Source of the DNA: Aquarana catesbeiana
Taxonomy: Eukaryota > Chordata > Amphibia > Anura > Ranidae
NCBI RefSeq assembly: GCF_042186555.1
Contig: NC_133332.1
Coordinates: 213,199,602 to 213,263,601 of the forward strand
Reading direction: 5' to 3'
DNA length: 64,000 nucleotides
The notes under the pieces were generated by a model. It ran no database searches. It was not told the origin of the DNA and saw nothing but the letters and a program-made list of their open reading frames with translations. Of this stretch, positions 1 through 10,704 are shown piece by piece; the first letter of the stretch is position 1; each line of letters begins with the position of its first letter. The position numbers were made by a program, and so were the translations under genes.

Positions 1-470
1 CCCTGGTGTTCTAGAGTGGCATACCTGGTGGTGACATCCCTGGTAGTCCTAGTGGCGTCCCTGGAGGTCCAGTGTGGGCATCCTCGGGGGGGGGGGGGGG
101 GGGGGGGGGGGGGCTGCGCTGATAATCAATCAGCACAGACCTCCTCTGTCAGTGAAGCAGCCGATCGGCTCTCCTCTACTCGTGTCTGACAGACGTGAGT
201 GAGGAAAAGCCGAGCAAGGGCGCTTCCTGTTTACACTGTGACCAGCCGTGATTGGACACGGCTGATCACGTGGTGTCCGAGAGAGACTCTTTACCTAGAT
301 TGGTGTTGCGGTGTGTCAGACTGACGCACCGAAACAATGATCGCCACGATGCGTGCCCCCGGGGGCGCTCATCGGCTTGATATCCTGGCGATGTTATATG
401 ACGTCCGGTCAGGATATTGAAACCACTTTGCCGCCGTCATTTTGCTATATGGCGGGCGGCAAGTGGTTAA
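1..470 (-). mobile_element. TTAA-ended non-autonomous DNA transposon A (partial, reverse orientation)
   Basis: This runs off the left edge of the window and ends at TTAA (467-470) with the terminal motif GGCGGGCGGCAAGTGGTTAA. Read in reverse it matches the left part of element E at 37320 almost block by block: the terminal motif, the GC-rich palindromic stretch near 357-366, the pair of inverted repeats around a disease-neutral TGATCAGCCGTG-type core near 240-275, and the degenerate CCTGG-rich minisatellite at 1-85. TTAA ends suggest piggyBac or Kolobok type movement. No transposase is encoded. Confidence 0.7.
86..113 (+). repeat. poly(G) tract, 28 G
   Basis: An uninterrupted run of 28 G follows the degenerate minisatellite in element A. 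It can form G-quadruplexes and its exact length may be an assembly artefact. Confidence 0.95.
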
Positions 471-984
471 TCACTAGTGGGTTTTTTATTTTTTGTGCTA
501 TAAAAAAAAATACCGTAAATTTTGTGAAAAAAATGCCTTTTTCTTTGTTTCTGTCATACAATTTTGCAAATTAGTAATTTTTCTTCTTCTTTTCTTCATT
601 TTGGCCAAAATTTATACTGCTACATAGCTTTGATAAAAATAACCCAAATTAGTGTATATTATTTAGTTGTTGTGAAAGTTATAGAGTCTACAAACTATGG
701 TGCCAATCACTGAAAATTGATCACATCTGATCAGGCCTTCAGTACATCAGGTGTATCTCATTTCTTGAGACACTAACAAGTCAGGAAAGTACAAATACCC
801 TCCAAATGACCCCTTTTTAGAAAGTAGACATTCCAAGGTAATAAGTAAGTAGAATGGTGAGTTTTTTTGAGTTGTAATTTTTTCCCACAATTCTTTGAAA
901 AATTAAGATTTTTTTTTTTTTTTACAAAATTGTCATTATCAGGTTATTTCTCTCACAGAGCATATGCATACAACAAATTACACC

Positions 985-1440
985 CCAGAATACATTCTGC
1001 TACTCTTCCCGAGTATGGCGATACCACATGTGTGAGACTTTTACACAGCCTGGCCACATACTGTACAAAGGCCCAACATTGAAGTAGCACCTTCAGGCAT
1101 TCTACGAGCATAAATGACACATCTCATTTCTCAACCTCCTATGACACTTTTGAAGGCCCTGGAGCACCAGGACAATGGAATTGCCCACAAAATGACCCCA
1201 TTTTGGAAAGCAAACACCTCAACGTATAATCTATGAGGCATAATGAGTCTTTTGAACGGTTCATTTTTTTCCAGAAAATATGTAAAAAAAAATGAAAACG
1301 CATTTTTTTACACAAAGTTGTCAATTTATAAGATATTTCTAACACAAAGCATGTATATAGCAAAAATGACACCCCAAAATACATTCTGCTACTCTTCTCG
1401 AGTATGGCAATACCACATGTGTGAGACATGTCTGGCCACA
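985..1440 (+). repeat. 390-bp tandem repeat in the arm of element B
   Basis: The block with ATACATTCTGCTACTCTTC and the following GAGTATGGC and ACATGTGTGAGAC occurs at about 989 and again at about 1379, a spacing of 390 bp. The second unit is split by the CR1 at 1441 and resumes at about 3480 to 3660 with the GGCCCAACATTGAAGT and CATTTTGGAAAGCAAACAC blocks of unit one. Confidence 0.75.
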
Positions 1441-1459
1441 TAAATTTGGATTAGCAGCA

Positions 1460-1792
1460 AGGATGGGAAGTGCTATCATAATGGGGGATTTTAATTATCC
1501 AGACATAGACTGGGCAGAGGGAACCACGCATTCGTTTAAGGCTCGCCAGTTCCTTAATGTCTTGCAGGACAATTTCATGGGTCAGATGGTAGACACACCA
1601 ACTAGAAATAAAGCATTACTGGATCTACTGATTACCAACAATACAGACCTGATCACGGATGTGGAAATACGGGGCAATTTAGGTAACAGCGATCACAGGT
1701 CAATTAGTTTCAGTATAAATCACACAAATAGGAAACATAAAGGGAATACAAAGACACTGAATTTCAAAAGAGCCAACTTCCCTAAACTATAA
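1460..1792 (+). pseudogene. CR1 endonuclease C-terminal part
   Basis: The translation contains GDFNYPDIDW, then DNFMGQMVDTPTR, LLDLLITNNTDLI and GNSDHRSISF. These are the GDFN and SDH motifs of the apurinic-like endonuclease that nicks target DNA in CR1 and L2 type LINEs. The N-terminal half is missing because the copy is 5'-truncated inside the domain, and a stop follows at 1790, so the reading frame does not reach the reverse transcriptase. It is a remnant. Confidence 0.85.
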
Positions 1793-1795
1793 ACC

Positions 1796-3109
1796 TTGCT
1801 AAAAGGCATAAATTGGGATAAAATATTAGGAACAAAGAACACGGAGGAGAGATGGGTTTGCTTTAAGAGCTTATTAAATAAGGGCATTAGCCAATGCATC
1901 CCATTGGGTAATAAATTCAAAAGAGCGAACAAAAGTCCTGGATGGCTTAACTCCAATGTAAAAATGCACATAAAAGCAAAGGAGAAGGCCTTCAAAAAAT
2001 ACAGGGTTGAGGGATCATCCTCACCATTCAGACTTTATAAAGAATGCAACAAGAAATGTAAAGGTGCAATTAGGACGGCTAAGATAGAACATGAAAGACA
2101 CATAGCGGAGGAGAGCAAAAAAAAATCCCAAGAAATTCTTTAAGTATGTAAACAATAAAAAAGGGAGGACAGACCATATTGGCCCCATAAAGAATGAGGA
2201 AGGACATCTGGTTACAAAGGATGGGGAGATGGCGAAGGTATTGAATTTATTCTTCTCCTCAGTCTTTACGAGTGAATCGGGGGGCTTCAGTAACCAAAAC
2301 TGCAGTGTTTATCCTCATGACACAACACAGGAAGCACCTCCATGGTTAACAGAGGACAGAATTAAAATTAGACGTGAGAAACTTAACATTAATAAATCAC
2401 CGGGACCAGATGGCTTGCATCTGAGGGTACTTAGGGAACTCAGTCAAGTGATTGCCAGACCGTTGTTCCTAATTTTCTACTGACTGGAATGTTACCAGCT
2501 GACTGGAGAAAAGCCAATACATCCCTGGGAATTACAGACCAGTTCACCTAACATCAATAGTATGTAAACTCTTGGAGGGGATGATAAGGGACAATATACA
2601 AGATTTTAGTAATGAGTATCATTAGCAGTAATCAGCATGGATTTATGAAGAATTGTTCTTGCCAAACCAATCTACTAACCTTCTATGAGGAGGTGAGTTG
2701 CCATCTAGATAAAGGAAGGCCCGTAGACATGGTGTATCTGGATTTTGCAAAAGCATTTGACACAGTTCCCCATAAACGTTTACTGTACAAAATAAGGTCC
2801 GTTGGCATGGACCATAGGGTGAGTACATGGATTGAAAACTGGCTACAAGGGCGAGTTCAGAGGGTGGTGATAAATGAGGAGTACTCGGAATGGTCAGGGA
2901 TGGGTAGTGGGGTTCCCCAGGGTTCTGTGCTGGGACCAATCCTATTTAATTTGTTCATAAACGACCTGCAGGATGGGATAAACAGTTCAATCTCTGTATT
3001 TGCAGACGATACTAAGCTTAGCAGGGCAATAAACCTTGCAAAAAGATCTGAACAAATTAATGGGGTGGGCAACTACATGTCAAATGAGGTTCAATGTAGA
3101 AAAATTTAA
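1796..3109 (+). pseudogene. CR1 reverse transcriptase, frameshifted
   Basis: Three open pieces (1796-2143, 2229-2483, 2612-3109) carry a linker and the reverse transcriptase. Visible motifs are NKSPGPDGLHLRVLREL at the start of the fingers, VYLDFAKAFDTVPH (motif A), SGVPQGSVLGPILFN (motif B) and FADDTKLSRAI (motif C, with the catalytic FADD). A gap near 2518 removes the segment usually found between the DWRKAN block and the PGNYRP block; what follows is out of frame. Motif C is intact but the protein is not continuous. It is a decayed copy. Confidence 0.88.
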
Positions 3110-3181
3110 AATAATGCATTTGGGTGGCAAAAATATGGATGCAATCTATACACTGGGGGAGATCCTCTGGGGGAATCTAGG

Positions 3182-3409
3182 ATGGAAAAGGACCTGGGAA
3201 TAGAGTTTAACAAGACTCGTGGCCACTCATTAAAATTAGAAGAAAAGAGGTTTAACCTTAAACTACGTAGAGGGTTCTTTACTGTAAGAGCGGCAAGGAT
3301 GTGGAATTCCCTTCCACAGGCAGTGGTCTCAGCGGGGAGCATCGATAGCTTCAAGAAACTATTAGACAAGCACCTGAATGACCGCAACATACAAGGATAT
3401 ACAATGTAA
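3182..3409 (+). pseudogene. CR1 ORF2 C-terminal domain fused by deletion
   Basis: The start MEKDLG belongs to the region just after the reverse transcriptase; it is joined directly to EFNKTRGHSLKLEEKRFN, which in copy 2 lies about 410 bp further on. The rest, with GFFTVRAARMWNSLPQAV and LDKHLNDRNIQGYTM, is the usual C-terminal segment of CR1-like ORF2. The function of this segment is not well defined. The deletion removes the block with the LYKTLVRPHLEYAVQFW motif. Confidence 0.85.
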
Positions 3410-3660
3410 TACTGACACATAATCACACATAGGTTGGACTTGTGTCTTTTTTCAACCTCACCTACTATGTAACTATGTAACATACAGAGGCCCAACATTG
3501 AAGTTGTACCTTTAGGCTTTCTTGGAGCATAAATTACACATCTCATTTCATTCCTACCTATGACACTTTTGAAAGTCCTTGAGCACCAGGACAGTGGAAT
3601 TACCCACAAAATGACCCCATTTTGGAAAGCAAACACCCCAACGTATATTCTATTAGGCAT

Positions 3661-4380
3661 GGGCTGCAGATAGGTACTTGGGTACTCTGATGGGCTGCAG
3701 ATAGGTAGTCGGGTAACTTTATGAGCTGCAGACGGGTACTCGGGTACTCTGATGGCCTGGTGACAGGTACTCGGTTACTCTGATGGGCTACAGGTAGGTA
3801 CTCGGGGACTCTGATGGGCTGGTGACTGGTATTCGGGTACTCTGAAGGGTGGTGATAGGTACTCAGGTACTCGGTACTCATATGAACTGTGACAGGTACT
3901 CAGGTACTCAGATGGACTGTGACAGGTACTTGGGTACCAAGATGAACTGTGACAGGTACTCGGGTACTCAGATGAACTGTGACAGGTACTTGGGTACTCA
4001 GATGAACTGTGACAGGTACTCGGATACTCAGATGAACTGTGACAGGTACTCAGGTACCCTGGTACTCATATGGACTGTGACAGGTACTCAGGTACTCATA
4101 TGGACTGTGACAGGTACTCGGGTACTCAGATGAACTGTGATAGGCACTCGGGTAATCAGATGAACTGTGACAGGTACTCGGGTACTTAGATGAACTGTGA
4201 CAGGTAGTCAGATGGACTGTGACAGGTACTCGGATGGACTGTGACAGGTACTCGGATGAACTGTGACAGATACTCAGATGGACTGTGTGTGACAGGTACT
4301 CGGATGAACTGTGACAGGTACTTTGTTGGGTGGTGACAGGTAATTTGATGGGTGGTGACAGGTCTTCTTTATTGGGGGGG
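3661..4380 (+). repeat. Minisatellite, about 30-bp unit
   Basis: Units such as CAGATGAACTGTGACAGGTA followed by CTCGGGTACT recur with period close to 30 bp from about 3880 to 4200. The left part (3661-3850) uses a variant with GGGCTGCAGATAGGTACT. The right part (4200-4380) decays to shorter 16-19 bp units. It lies inside element B at a position equivalent to the minisatellites of elements A and E. Confidence 0.9.
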
Positions 4381-4511
4381 TGCAATCAGTGTGTGTTGGT
4401 GTACACTGTAAGCGGTAACAAGATGTTACCGCAATCTCCTTCTCACACATGATCGGTGTGTGAGGAGGAGAACCTGGTAACATCTCGTTACCGCTCTGTT
4501 TACATTTAGTG

Positions 4512-4790
4512 ATCGGCTGTGAAAGGATCACAGCCGATCACGTGGTAAACAGCCGCTGGCCAATGGCTGTTTACCAGCGTCGGTGACGAGCAGTGTTCCC
4601 AGGAACACGCCGCCACCGATGTGCTTGCGCGCATGCGCCGTGCAAAGTGGGGCGGTACCTTCTGTGATCGGCCGTGACTTCATCACGGCCGATCACGTGG
4701 TAAACAGCCATGCCCGATGGCTGTTCACCCCCTTCGGTGGCGAGTGGTGTCTCTGTGACACGCCGCCACCAAAGGTACAGGGCTACGTGC
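4512..4790 (+). repeat. 155-bp tandem duplication with inverted repeats
   Basis: The block with GCCGATCACGTGGTAAACAGCC and the downstream GGCGAG, GACACGCCGCCACC motifs occurs at about 4533 and again at about 4688. Each unit contains its own inverted repeat around GTGATCGGC. It forms the subterminal part of element B before TTAA at 4901. Confidence 0.7.
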
Positions 4791-4904
4791 ACACGATCAC
4801 GTGCATGCCCTGTTTAAATGGACGGACTTCATATGACGCTCGCCCAGAACAAGAGCCACGCCGCCTGGCCATCATATGACGGCTGTCGGGCGGCAAGCAG
4901 TTAA

Positions 4905-5927
4905 AGCAGGGTTAGGTTATAAAAAATATCCCAAGCTTTGAACATCTCACAAAGCAAAGTATTGAAGGGGCTGAATACAAATGCATGCCACTTTTTTCAC
5001 ATATTTATTTGCCCTTTAAATAGTAGCAACAGCAATATCCGAGGTGCAGGCCTGATAGTCTTCACCGGCAGTTGGAGCTCATTAGATTATATCCAATAAG
5101 GCACAGGGATGCATTAACAGACTGACTGGCTTAAACAGGCTAATGGTACTCCTTGAAATGGTTGTAGGTAAAGGTGTCTATGTACAGTGTTCAAATAGAA
5201 TTGCAGTAAAGTGTTCCCAAGGTAAAGGTGTCTGTACACAGTGTTCAAATACAGTGACTAGGGAAAGATTGCAGAAGCTGGGCAATTGCCCTCTCACCAA
5301 CGACTCAACCGAATTAGATGCCTTGCAGACAGCGACCCAGGTATAGATGTCCGTCAATGGAACAGCCAGTGATGACCCACGGGTGTGGAGCGTGGATGAT
5401 TGTGATGTTGAGCTGCTGAATTGGTGCCGCGTAGATGTCTGATGAACAGCAAGCAGAGTTTGGCCTTCCGAGGCCTGGCTGGAATCACTTGAACACCGCG
5501 TGGTAGCCACAACCTCTCTCTGCCCGTCAAAGAGAGGTGTGCATTCTGCAAGGCCCAGGAAGAAGAGAACGAGGGGGGGATCCACAGCCCCCTACTCCCA
5601 AACTGCTCCCCCATTTACGGAACCCGGGGTGTCTCTCTCTGCTAGCTCCTGTTAAATTAGAATTTGGCGCTCCTGTGTGCGGCTCCATCTGTACACCTGG
5701 GTCATCTGCAAAGGACTGTAGTTCTGAATGGTGCACAAGTACGATAATACTAGTCAGGTGACTGAAGGTCTGCACTGAGCTGGAGGAAGGGTCTGCAGGA
5801 GCCAGAGAATTGTACCCACAATCCGCTGATAACTGTTGCAGTACTGTGCAGGCTCAAATGCAAAAAATTATAAATACAATTTTTTGCAAAATGGCTGCAT
5901 GTATTATTATTTTTTTATTTTGAAAAG
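4905..5927. other. Unassigned stretch between element B and CR1 copy 2
   Basis: I see no gene or recognised repeat. There is a short imperfect duplication of the GGTAAAGGTGTCT block at about 5167 and 5221. Reading frames across 5150-5775 overlap on both strands and show no domain. Confidence 0.5.
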
Positions 5928-6924
5928 GTTACATAGTTACATATAGTTACATAGTAGGTGAGGTTGAAAAAAGACACAAGTCCATCAAGTCCAACCTATG
6001 TGTGTGATTATGTGTCAGTATTACATTACATATCCCTGTATGTTGCGGTCATTCAGGTGATTATCTAATAGTTTCTTGAAGCTATCAATGCTCCCCGCTG
6101 AGACCACCGCCTGTGGAAGGGAATTCCACATCCTTGCCGCTCTTACAGTAAAGAACCCTCTACGTAGTTTAAGGTTAAACCTCTTTTCTTCTAATTGTAA
6201 TGAGTGGCCACGAGTCTTATTAAACTCTCTTCTGCGAAAAAGTTTTATCCCTATTGTGGAGTCACCAGTACAGTATTTGTAAATTGAAATCATATCCCCT
6301 CTCAAGCGTCTCTTCTCCAGAGAGAATAAGTTCAGCGCTCGCAACCTTTCCTCATAACTAAGATCCTCCAGACGCTTTATTAGCTTTGTTGCCCTTCTTT
6401 GTACTCGCTCCATTTCCAGTACATCCCTCCTGAGGACTGGTGCCTAGAACTGGACAGCATACTCCAGGTGCGGCCGGACCAGAGTCTTGTAGAGCGGGAG
6501 AATTATCGTTTTATCTCTGGAGTTGATCCCCCTTTTAATGCATGCCAATATTCTGTTTGCTTTATTAGCAGCAGCTTGGCATTGCATGCCATTGCTGAGC
6601 CTATCATCTACTAGGACCCCCAGGTCCTTTTCCATCCTAGATTCCCCCAGAGGTTCTCCCCCCAGTGTATAGATTGCATTCATATTTTTGCCACCCAAAT
6701 GCATAATTTTACATTTTTCGACATTAAACCTCATTTGCCATGTAGTCGCCCACCCCATTAATTTGTTCAGGTCTTTTTGCAAGGTTTCCACATCCTGCGG
6801 AGAAGTTATTGCCCTGCTTAGCTTAGTATCGTCTGCAAATACAGAGATTGAACTGTTTATCCCATCCTCCAGGTTGTTTATGATCAAATTAAATAGGATT
6901 GGTCCCAGCACAGAACCCTGGGGA
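5928..6924 (-). mobile_element. CR1-like LINE copy 2, 5'-truncated
   Basis: The reverse complement of 5928-5975 is the CR1 3' end with TTTTTTCAACCTCACCTAC and repeated ACTATGTA. Homology to copy 1 begins exactly at 6924, inside motif B of the reverse transcriptase, giving a 997-bp copy. It supplies the block deleted from copy 1. Confidence 0.88.
6021..6911 (-). pseudogene. CR1 ORF2 C-terminal half
   Basis: From high to low coordinates the minus strand encodes GPILFNLIINNLEDGINSS, FADDTKLSRAI (motif C), LNKLMGWATTWQMRFN, SRMEKDLGVLVDDRLS, KTIILPLYKTLVRPHLEYAVQF and, after a stop near 6444, MERVQRRATKLIKRL, NLFSLEKRRLRGDMISIYKY, GFFTVRAARMWNSLPQAV. The order matches the CR1/L2 family. It is nearly open, interrupted by one stop (QF then stop), and truncated at the N-terminus, so it cannot give an active enzyme. 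Confidence 0.88.
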
Positions 6925-8192
6925 GTCTTATTAAAAGGTGATATTTTCCTTTAATTATATGATTATCTCAGTAATGCTGTAACAAATCTTGGAGAAGGGG
7001 ATACTGGATAAACAGCTAATATATTGAATGTACACCGTCTATGCTGAAATTCACTTTTGCTTGGAGTTATGGTTTAATTCTTTATGATTTTTATAATTGT
7101 GGTTATGGCAAGAGTGTGTCCTTTGTCTAAATATTTTGTGCAAAAAAAAAAAAAAAAAGATATCCCTCTTTCCTATCTTGAATTTTGCTCCCATGTGATG
7201 AAACATTTTCTGGTGTGTTAGAATTTAGCAATGCATATTCACTGTTCTGTACTGTGAATATTTTGCAAAGTGAAGATTGGCATTTAATGTTCCCTGCTGA
7301 ATTGCAAATTCACCTAGTGAAAGGTGATCTGAAATTGCAGAATAGTATTGAATTTGCAGGTATGTGTATCAGGTTTACTAAAAAGAAAATGTTTTATCTT
7401 TAACCAGTAGATATTATTACCCAGTTCCAGTAAGTATTTATTTGCCAAAACCTTGATTTTTGTTTGTAATGAAAAAAAAATCACAATGTTGTTTTACTAT
7501 TAGATAATACCTCACATACTGTAGGTATTTGTGACCACAAACCTCCTTCACATCATGCTGGCTGACATTGCAGCTCATGCAGAAGCACAACAGAAGTCCC
7601 GTTGCATCCTGCTTGCTATTTTTCTTTTTCCAGCTGTGGAGGCTCTACATTGCAGCCTTCTGTACTTACAGTCTTTGCACCATGAATGTTTTTTCACATA
7701 AAAGGTTGTGGTTTTCTAAAATGCTAATAGAGTTCAGCTGTGTTTGTAGTTTTCCAAGGCGAAGGCATCTAATGGTGTTGCTATTTAATACAGTGCTGGA
7801 CAATCCCTTTAAATATCTAACAGTTCAGTGTCTCTGAGCAAGGCCAAGCCTTGATTTGACTCCGACTATTGATCTGTGTGCTCGGGGAAGATAAAGTACA
7901 AGTGCCGAGTAGGCAAAATACACATAGAAATGAATAGTCTTCTTCTATTCAGCAGGCTAGTGAAATTTACAGCCGATCCGCTGGCAGAAAGAGATAAATC
8001 TCCCTGTGGGGTGGGGGGTATAGTAGGGACAGGCTGCAGATCAGGACAATTTCTGAGAAAATTACGAGCCCGGGGCTGTCGTATTCACCAACTGCGCTCT
8101 TTTAAACCAGTCACTCAGCAATTTTAAAGAGGTTGTGTCAGGCTGAGCATGCATAAAAAAAAAGACAAAATGGCAGACAGTAAATGTATAAC
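6925..8192. other. Unassigned AT-rich stretch
   Basis: I recognise no gene or repeat family. There is an A tract at 7142-7158. The small open frames here show no domain and no codon pattern that I would trust. Confidence 0.5.
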
Positions 8193-8826
8193 TGATGCCA
8201 AGCTGCTGCTAACGAAGCAAACAGAATATTGGCATGCATTAAAAAGGGGATCAACTCCAGGGATAAAACGATAATTCTTTCGCGCTACAAGACTCTGGTC
8301 CGGCCTCACCTGGAGTATGCTGTCCAGTTCTGGGCACCAGTCCTCAGGAAGGATGTACTGGAAATGGAGCGAGTACAAAGAAGGGCAACAAAGCTAATAA
8401 AGGGTCTGGAGGATATTAATTATGAGGAAAGGTTACGAACCCTGAACTTATTCTCTCTGGAGAAAAGACGCTTGAGATGGGATATGATTTCAATTTATAA
8501 ATACCGTACTGGTGACCCCACAATAGGGATGAAACTATTTCACGGAAGGGAGTTTAACAAGACACGTGGCTACTCATTAAAATTAGAAGAAAAGAGGTTT
8601 AACCTTAAACTACATAGAGGGTTCTTTACTGTAAGAGCGGTAAGGATGTGGAATTCCCTTCCACAGGCGGTGGTCTTAGCGGGGGGCATCAGTAGTTTCA
8701 AAAAACTATTAGATAAGCACCTGAACGACCACAAGATACAGGGATATACAATGTAATACTGACATATAATCACACACACATAGGTTGGGTGTATTTTTTC
8801 AACCTCACCTACTATGTAACTATGTA
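8193..8826 (+). mobile_element. CR1-like LINE copy 3, short 5'-truncated 3' end
   Basis: Homology to copy 2 starts at ATGCCAAGCTGCTGCTAA and runs to the same 3' end, CAACCTCACCTACTATGTAA plus CTATGTAA. The copy is 634 bp. Confidence 0.88.
8229..8756 (+). pseudogene. CR1 ORF2 C-terminal fragment
   Basis: The 175-residue open frame reads from INSRDKTIILSRYKTLVRP through HLEYAVQFWAPVLRKDVLE, NLFSLEKRRLRWDMISIYKY and EFNKTRGYSLKLEEKRFN to LDKHLNDHKIQGYTM. It is uninterrupted because it is short and relatively young, but it holds no catalytic motif. The last residues and the stop coincide with those of copies 1 and 2, so the end of ORF2 is well fixed. Confidence 0.85.
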
Positions 8827-8891
8827 ACTAACTTGGGTGGTGCACAAGAAAGAATAAAAAAAGTAATAAAAATATATTTTTCATATATATA

Positions 8892-9725
8892 CAGTATCTC
8901 ACAAAAGTGAGTACACCCCTCAAATTTTTGTAAATTTTTGTAAATATTTTATTATATCTTTTCATGTGATAACACTGAATAAGTGACACTTTGCTACAAT
9001 GTAAAGTAGTGAGTGTACAGCTTGTATGACAGTGTAAATTTGCTGTCCCTTCAAAATAACTCAACACACAGCCATTAATGTCTAAACCACTGGCAACAAA
9101 AGTGAGTACACCCCTAATTGAAAATGCCCAAATTTGGCCCAGAGTGTCAATATTTTGTGTGGCCACCATTATTTTCCAGCACTGCCTTAGCCCTCTTGGT
9201 CATGGAGTTTACCAGAGCTTCACAGGTTGCCACTGGAGTCCTCTTCCACTCCTCCATTATGACATCACAGAGCTGGTGGATGCTAGAGAACTTGCGCTAC
9301 TCCACCTTCCATTTGAGGATGCCCCACAGATGCTCAATAGGGTTTAAGTCTGGATACATGCTTGGCCATTCCATCACCTTTACCCTCATTATCTTTAGCA
9401 AGGCAGGTGTGGTTGGGGTCATTATCATGTTGGAATACTGCCCTGCAACCTAGTTTCCGAAGGGAGGGGATCATGCTCTGCTTCAGTATGTCAAAGTACA
9501 TATTGGCATTCATGGTTCCCTCAATGAACTGTAGCTCTCCAGTGCCTGCAGCCCCAGTCCATGACACTCCCACCACCATGCTTGACTGTAGGCAAGACAC
9601 ACTTGTCTTTGTACTCCTCACCTGGTTGCTGCCACACACGCTTGACACCATCTGAACAAAATAAGTTTATCTTGGTATCATCAGACCACAGGACATGGTT
9701 CCAGTAATCCTTGTCCTTAGTCTGC
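8892..9725 (-). mobile_element. Tc1-like transposon, family A half, with transposase remnant
   Basis: The left end reads CAGTATCTCACAAAAGTGAG after a TA (8890-8891), a Tc1 terminal repeat. The minus strand encodes the C-terminal half of a Tc1 transposase: YWNHVLWSDDTKINLF (first catalytic Asp), VLPTVKHGGGSV, AAGTGELQFIEGTMNANMY, RAVFQHDNDPNHT (second Asp) and, in another frame near 9305-9350, LNPIEHLWGIL with the Glu. The N-terminal DNA-binding half and the other terminal repeat are absent, because the sequence changes to a different Tc1 family at about 9722-9735. Frameshift near 9360. Confidence 0.85.
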
Positions 9726-10704
9726 TTGGCGGTTATGTTGTGGGGTTCTTTTTCAGAGGTTGGGCTTGGCCCCTTAGTTCCAGTGAAGGGAACTCTTAAG
9801 GCGTCAGCATACCAAGACATTTTGGACAACTTCACGCTCCCAACTTTGTGGGAACAGTTTGGGGATGGCCCCTTCCTGTTCCAACATGACTGCGCACCAG
9901 TGCACAAAGCAAGGTCCGTAAGGACATGGATGGGCGAGTTTGGGGTGGAGGAACTTGACTGGCCTGCACAGAGTCTTAACCTCAACCCAATAGAACACCT
10001 TTGGGATGAATTTGAGTGGAGACTGCGAGCCAGGCCTTCTTGTCCACATCAGTGACTAACCTCACAAATGCTCTTCTGGAAGAATGGTCAAACATTCCCA
10101 TAGACACACTCCTAAACCTTGTGGACAGCCTTCCCAGAAGAGTTGAAGCTGTTATAGCCACAAAGGGTGGGCCAACTCAACATTGAACCCTGCAGACTTA
10201 TGCCCTGTACACACGGTCGGATTTTCCGATGGAAAATGTGTGATAGGACCTTGTTGTCGGAAATTCCGACCGTGTGTGGGCTCCATCGCACATTTTCCAT
10301 TGGATTTTCCGACACACAAAGTTTGAGAGCAGGATATAAAATTTTCCAACAACAAAATCCGTTGTCGGAAATTCCGATCGTGTGTACACAAATCCGACGG
10401 ACAAAGTGCCACGCATGCTCAGAATAAATAAAGAGATGAAAGCTATTGGCCACTGCCCCGTTTATAGTCCCGACGTACGTGTTTTACATCACCGCGTTTA
10501 GAACGATCGTATTTTCCAACAACTTTGTGTGACCGTGTGTATGCAAGACAAGTTTGAGCCAACAACCGTCGGAAAAAATCCTAGGATTTCGTTGTCGGGA
10601 TGTCCGAACAAAGTTCGACCGTGTGTACGGGGCATAAGACTGGGATGCCATTAAAGTTCATGTGTGTGTAAAGGCAGGCGTCCCAATACTTATGGTAATA
10701 TAGA
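9726..10704 (+). mobile_element. Tc1-like transposon, family B half, interrupted by a MITE
   Basis: The plus strand encodes LGPLVPVKGTLKASAYQDIL, TLWEQFGDGPFLFQHDCAPV (second catalytic Asp) and LNLNPIEHLWDEFEWRLRAR (Glu), a Tc1 family distinct from A. It continues to the 3' end GCGTCCCAATACTTATGGTA (to about 10702). The first Asp and the N-terminal half are missing. The 434-bp MITE at 10201 interrupts the 3' untranslated part. Confidence 0.85.
10201..10634 (+). mobile_element. MITE family P, copy 1 (434 bp)
   Basis: Terminal inverted repeats TGCCCTGTACACACGGTCGG and its near complement CCGTGTGTACGGGGCA. It is inserted in Tc1 family B; flanks are ACTTA and TAAGAC, compatible with a 2-3 bp TA-containing target duplication. 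There is no open frame of interest. Class uncertain; PIF/Harbinger is possible. Confidence 0.85.

Larger units (their letters stand above)
1441..3479 (+). mobile_element. CR1-like LINE copy 1, 5'-truncated and internally deleted
   Basis: A non-LTR retrotransposon fragment with, in order, the end of the endonuclease, the reverse transcriptase and the C-terminal domain, in several frames. It ends in TTTTTTCAACCTCACCTAC followed by an 8-bp ACTATGTA repeat, a CR1-style tail. Compared with copies 2 and 3 it lacks about 410 bp near 3202 and about 40 bp near 2518. It interrupts the 390-bp repeat of element B. Only ACATA is repeated at the two junctions, so a target duplication is short or absent, as is usual for CR1. 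It cannot be active. Confidence 0.85.
471..4904 (+). mobile_element. TTAA-ended element B, interrupted by element A and a CR1
   Basis: The sequence 471-1440 continues at 3480-4904 after a CR1 insertion and ends in CGGGCGGCAAGCAGTTAA (TTAA 4901-4904). Its left arm (from about 550 to 900) matches element D at 40400-41060. Its left end is off-window because element A landed at the TTAA at 467-470. The bases after that TTAA align with the interior of element F (27186 onward), so A sits inside B. B carries a 390-bp tandem repeat, a minisatellite and a 155-bp duplication. No coding capacity is visible. Confidence 0.65.

Noticed and set aside
3849..4385. Long frames with repeated CDRYSGTQMN-like or CHSSSEYLS-like peptides
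   Set aside because: They translate the 30-bp minisatellite; the unit is a multiple of three, so frames stay open without selection.
10112..10453. Overlapping frames shared with 15313-15661, 60188-60665 and 62865-63157
   Set aside because: They recur because the 434-bp MITE recurs; similar peptides in four copies on both strands mark a repeat, not a protein family.
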